This document shows, one piece after another, positions 61,403 to 64,000 of a stretch of 64,000 nucleotides of DNA (its first letter is position 1; each line of letters begins with the position of its first letter). The translations under genes were made by a program, and so were the position numbers. The stretch covers positions 248,001 through 312,000 of the forward strand of contig CAVYXC010000004.1 in the NCBI GenBank assembly GCA_963772515.1. The letters run 5' to 3'. The DNA comes from JAFAHD01 sp963772515 (GTDB lineage: Bacteria; Vulcanimicrobiota; Vulcanimicrobiia; Eremiobacterales; Eremiobacteraceae). The notes beneath the pieces were generated by a model. It was given only the letters and a program-made list of their open reading frames with translations, was not told the DNA's origin and searched no databases.

Positions 61403-63414
61403 GCAAGGCCGTCCGCCTGCTCTGGGGCGTGCACGCGCACCAGCCCGTCGGCAATTTCGATCACGTCATCGACGATGCGTTGGCGCGCTGCTACCGCCCG
61501 TTTCTCGAGACGCTGGAGCGCCATCCCCGCATCGTCGTCAGCCTGCACGTCAGCGGCTGGCTGCTCGGCTATCTCAATGCCAAGTTCCCTGATGACGTCG
61601 CGCGCATCGCGCGCATGGTCCGCGCGGGCCAGCTCGAGATGATCGGCGGCGGCGATACCGAGCCGGTGTTGGCAGCGATACCCGATCGTGACCGGCGCGC
61701 CCAACTGCGCGCGCTGACGCTGCGCCTCCGCGATCTCTTCGTCGTGCGGCCGCGCGGCGCGTGGCTGACGGAGCGCGTATGGGAATCCTCGGTCGTCCCC
61801 GCCTTGCACGACAGCGGGTTGCGTTTCGTGGCGGTCGACGATTCGCATCTGCGCAGCGCCGGCATCGCCGGATCTCTGGACGGCTACTATTCGACCGAGG
61901 AGAGCGGCAAACGCCTCGACATCTTTCCCATCTCGGAGAACCTGCGCTACATGATCCCGTTCGCGCCGGCCGCAGATGTGGTCGAGGCGATCGAACGCAC
62001 GCCAAGCGGAACGGCGGCGATCTACTTCGATGATATCGAGAAATTCGGCATCTGGCCGGACACCTACGAATGGGTCTACGAGCGCGGCTGGCTCGAGAAG
62101 CTGTTCACGCGCATCGAGGCCTCGCGGCGCATCCAGACGCAGACGTTTGGCAGCTTTCACCGCCGCAACGCAAGTCGCGGCCTGGTGTACCTTCCCGCGA
62201 CCTCGTATCCTGAGATGAACGAGTGGCTGCACGGCGGCACGTGGATGGATTTCTTGCTGCGCTATCCCGAGGCGAACTGGATGCACAAGCGCATGCAAGC
62301 GGCGTCGCGGCGCTTTCATGCCTTGCCGCGCGCGCGGCAAACCGCTTCGATGCGCGAGGCGCTGCATCGCTCGCAGGCCAACGACGGATACTGGCACGGC
62401 CTGTTCGGCGGCGTCTACCTGCCGTTCTTGCGCGCGTCCGTCTTCAAGAATCTCGCGTCGCTTGACGAGCAGCTCGACGCGTTCGCGCCGCGCCCGGCCT
62501 CCGAACAGTCTGATGTCGACCTCGACGGGCGCGAAGAGATCGCGCTGCGCGCCGGCCGCTTCTTCGCGGCGATCCGGCCGTCTGAGGGCGGCCGGCTATG
62601 CGAGCTCACGGATTATCCGCTGCAGCACAACTTCGCCGACGTACTGGCGCGTCGCGAGGAGGACTACTACGAGGTCATCCGCTCGGGCGGCAGCGCGCAT
62701 CCCGAGCGCCGGCACATGCCCGGCATCGCGTCGATCCACGATCGGGTGGCGTTCAAAGTCGCGATCGATCCTGAGGACTTGGTGCCGGATGCCGCGCCGC
62801 GCGGGCTCTTCGTCGACTCGTGGCGTGGAGCGGTGATCGAGTATGGTGGCGCGCCGGTAGACGATGAAGCCGCGGCGTTATGCCGTGCGAAGCTCGACGG
62901 CGCGGCGATCGAGAAGAGCGTGCGCATCGAAGCCGGCACGCTGACCGTTCGCTATCTGATCGCAGCGCAGCGCGCCATCACGGGCGTGCTGAGCGTGCAG
63001 CTCGACTTCGCGCTGCCCAGCGCCGCCGGCCCCAACGGCTCCTTTGTGGTATGGAGCGGTCGAATTCATTCGACCGCGCAGGACGAAGCCGAACGCGTGC
63101 CGGGCCTTTCCTCAATCCTGCAGCGCGCCGATGTCCGCGTGCTGATCCTTGACGATCCGGCCCTAGGCGGCCGTATCGATCTCACGATGCAGCCGCCGAG
63201 CGCAGCAGCGACGGCGCCGCTGGTGACGGTCTCGCGTTCCGAGTCAGGATTCGAGAAGATCACGCAAGCGGCTACGGTGACGCTCTCGTGGGAGGTATCG
63301 CTCGCAGCCGGCGAGCGCGCCGAACGGACGATCAGTCTTGGCTGCGCGACAACCAGATCATCAGACCGACCTCATGCGGATGCGCCAGCAGTTCGTGGAA
63401 CGGGTACATCCTGA
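61399..63414 (+). CDS. GH57 4-alpha-glucanotransferase with DUF1925/DUF1926
   Basis: 671 residues from GTG 61399 (GTGA overlap). Motif 1 GVHAHQPVGNFDHV near residue 11, nucleophile Glu in WLTERVWES near 121, acid Asp in IYFDDIEKFG near 213; the C-terminal two domains fit DUF1925 and DUF1926. A palindromic repeat encodes WSGRIHST near residues 552-559. The last 28 residues overlap the convergent phosphorylase by 83 bases and may be a run-on. Confidence 0.88.
   Translation: MSKAVRLLWGVHAHQPVGNFDHVIDDALARCYRPFLETLERHPRIVVSLHVSGWLLGYLNAKFPDDVARIARMVRAGQLEMIGGGDTEPVLAAIPDRDRRAQLRALTLRLRDLFVVRPRGAWLTERVWESSVVPALHDSGLRFVAVDDSHLRSAGIAGSLDGYYSTEESGKRLDIFPISENLRYMIPFAPAADVVEAIERTPSGTAAIYFDDIEKFGIWPDTYEWVYERGWLEKLFTRIEASRRIQTQTFGSFHRRNASRGLVYLPATSYPEMNEWLHGGTWMDFLLRYPEANWMHKRMQAASRRFHALPRARQTASMREALHRSQANDGYWHGLFGGVYLPFLRASVFKNLASLDEQLDAFAPRPASEQSDVDLDGREEIALRAGRFFAAIRPSEGGRLCELTDYPLQHNFADVLARREEDYYEVIRSGGSAHPERRHMPGIASIHDRVAFKVAIDPEDLVPDAAPRGLFVDSWRGAVIEYGGAPVDDEAAALCRAKLDGAAIEKSVRIEAGTLTVRYLIAAQRAITGVLSVQLDFALPSAAGPNGSFVVWSGRIHSTAQDEAERVPGLSSILQRADVRVLILDDPALGGRIDLTMQPPSAAATAPLVTVSRSESGFEKITQAATVTLSWEVSLAAGERAERTISLGCATTRSSDRPHADAPAVRGTGTS
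63053..63076. repeat. Dispersed 24-bp palindrome inside the GH57 gene
   Basis: Same unit as 2318-2341, with one base changed in the centre (TC in place of TT). It is read here in a different frame from the hemG copy, giving WSGRIHST. The 24-bp length keeps the host frame. Confidence 0.85.
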
Positions 63415-64000
63415 TCCGGTAGGTGACCAGCCCGCAGTGCTCTGGGCGCAGGTCTAACGTGAAGCGATGCTCCCCCGCGTTCAGCGCTCCGGCTTCGACG
63501 AACTGATACGAATGATCGCCGAACAAGCACTCCACGCGCAGATCCTGCGGCGCGAGGCCGTTGAGCTTGACGGCCATCTCGATGCGCGCGTGGCTGCCGA
63601 ACGAGACGCTATGCGGCGGCTCGTCGAGCAGGCGCATCCCGACGCCCTCCCATTTGGCACGCACGTTCGCCTTCCACGCGGCGAGCTGCACCGCCGCCGC
63701 AGCGCCGCCGGCGGTGAGTTTGCGCCCGTGCTCGGACGCGCGCTGATAGAACTTCTCGGTATACTCGGCGACCATGCGCGATGCGGAAAAGCGCGGCAGC
63801 AGCGTGCGCATCGAGCGCTTGGATTTCTCCACCCAGCGTTTGGAATAGCCAAGCGCGTGGCGTTCGTAGTAGAGCGGCAGCACCTCGTGTTCGATGATGT
63901 CGTAGAGGTTCGCGGCCTCTTCGCGGTCGCGCCGCTCCGTGTCGGCGTTGACCGGGTACGGCCGGATGCCCCAGCCGTTGTGGCCGTCGTAGCCCTCGCC
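63332..64000 (-). CDS. glgP: Alpha-glucan phosphorylase, 5' part beyond the window
   Basis: Frame open to base 64000; 222 residues of the C-terminal part, beginning EGYDGHNGWGIRPY, a GT35 glycogen/maltodextrin phosphorylase-like block of the short archaeal-bacterial type, then NLYDIIEHEVLPLYYER. After about residue 110 (RLLDEPPHSVSFG) there is a beta-strand domain not found in GlgP. It would release glucose-1-phosphate from glycogen and completes the glgA/glgC/GH57 set. Confidence 0.82.
   Translation of the reverse strand, partial: GEGYDGHNGWGIRPYPVNADTERRDREEAANLYDIIEHEVLPLYYERHALGYSKRWVEKSKRSMRTLLPRFSASRMVAEYTEKFYQRASEHGRKLTAGGAAAAVQLAAWKANVRAKWEGVGMRLLDEPPHSVSFGSHARIEMAVKLNGLAPQDLRVECLFGDHSYQFVEAGALNAGEHRFTLDLRPEHCGLVTYRIRMYPFHELLAHPHEVGLMIWLSRSQD

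Overview
The window is a high-GC chromosomal segment of a diderm bacterium. Outer-membrane-type barrel proteins, Tat-exported enzymes, lipoproteins and a GH57/GlgA/GlgC glycogen system are all present. The mix (archaeal/Thermotoga-like AhcY ending, HemY-type hemG, GH57 enzymes, many small VOC, DoxX and alpha/beta-hydrolase proteins, and a dispersed 24-bp palindrome) would fit a Candidatus Eremiobacterota-like or other uncultured lineage. That placement is inference, because there is no rRNA in the window.

Layout. (1) 1-5.8 kb: housekeeping, ahcY (5' cut by the window edge), metK and an overlapping hemE-hemH-hemG operon. (2) 5.7-11.6 kb: two small ribbon-helix-helix-like paralogs, then four exported proteins (two barrel-like proteins, a large triple-repeat Tyr/Gly-rich protein, a small periplasmic protein). 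(3) 11.6-30.4 kb: an intact tRNA-Asn(GTT) with its own promoter, followed by three further copies of its 3' half plus terminator at 12.37, 27.33 and 30.31 kb. I read these as att sites of three tandem integrated elements with no integrase left. Element 1 is a 0.6-kb remnant with a tiny XRE-type regulator. Element 2 (about 15 kb) carries a selenocysteine formate dehydrogenase operon (TGA at 15308 with a SECIS hairpin, fdhE, FeS subunit, NrfD anchor) among three VOC paralogs, Asp-nucleophile alpha/beta hydrolases, DoxX, a monooxygenase-like protein and several gene fragments. Element 3 (3 kb) is a BKACE-VOC-Rieske-CMD operon. (4) 30.4-47.6 kb: accessory metabolism (aldo/keto reductase, phosphoesterase, AEC and TSUP transporters, a hydrolase-DoxX-UBP zinc finger-methyltransferase operon, LLM flavoprotein, amine oxidase, site-2 protease, arylsulfatase, AlkB-like protein). 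(5) 47.6-50.6 kb: DUF2721, DUF309, a FecR/DUF6600-like protein and a small exported protein. (6) 50.6-64 kb: glycogen and alpha-glucan metabolism (glgA, MGH1/GH63-like glucosidase, glgC, two GH57 enzymes, a phosphorylase cut by the window end), interrupted by an arsenic cassette arsR-arsI-arsC-aqpS. In this last stretch a MerA-like reductase and arsR each carry one frame break.

Functional links. The FDH operon would oxidise formate at the membrane and feed quinones through NrfD, provided the host has Sec machinery elsewhere (none is seen here). The arsenic operon combines a sensor, an organoarsenical-lyase-like protein, an arsenate reductase and an aquaporin efflux channel, and it runs with only 11 bases of spacing into glgC. 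A dispersed palindromic repeat lies in spacers and also, in frame, inside hemG and a GH57 gene, like the coding palindromes known from Rickettsia.
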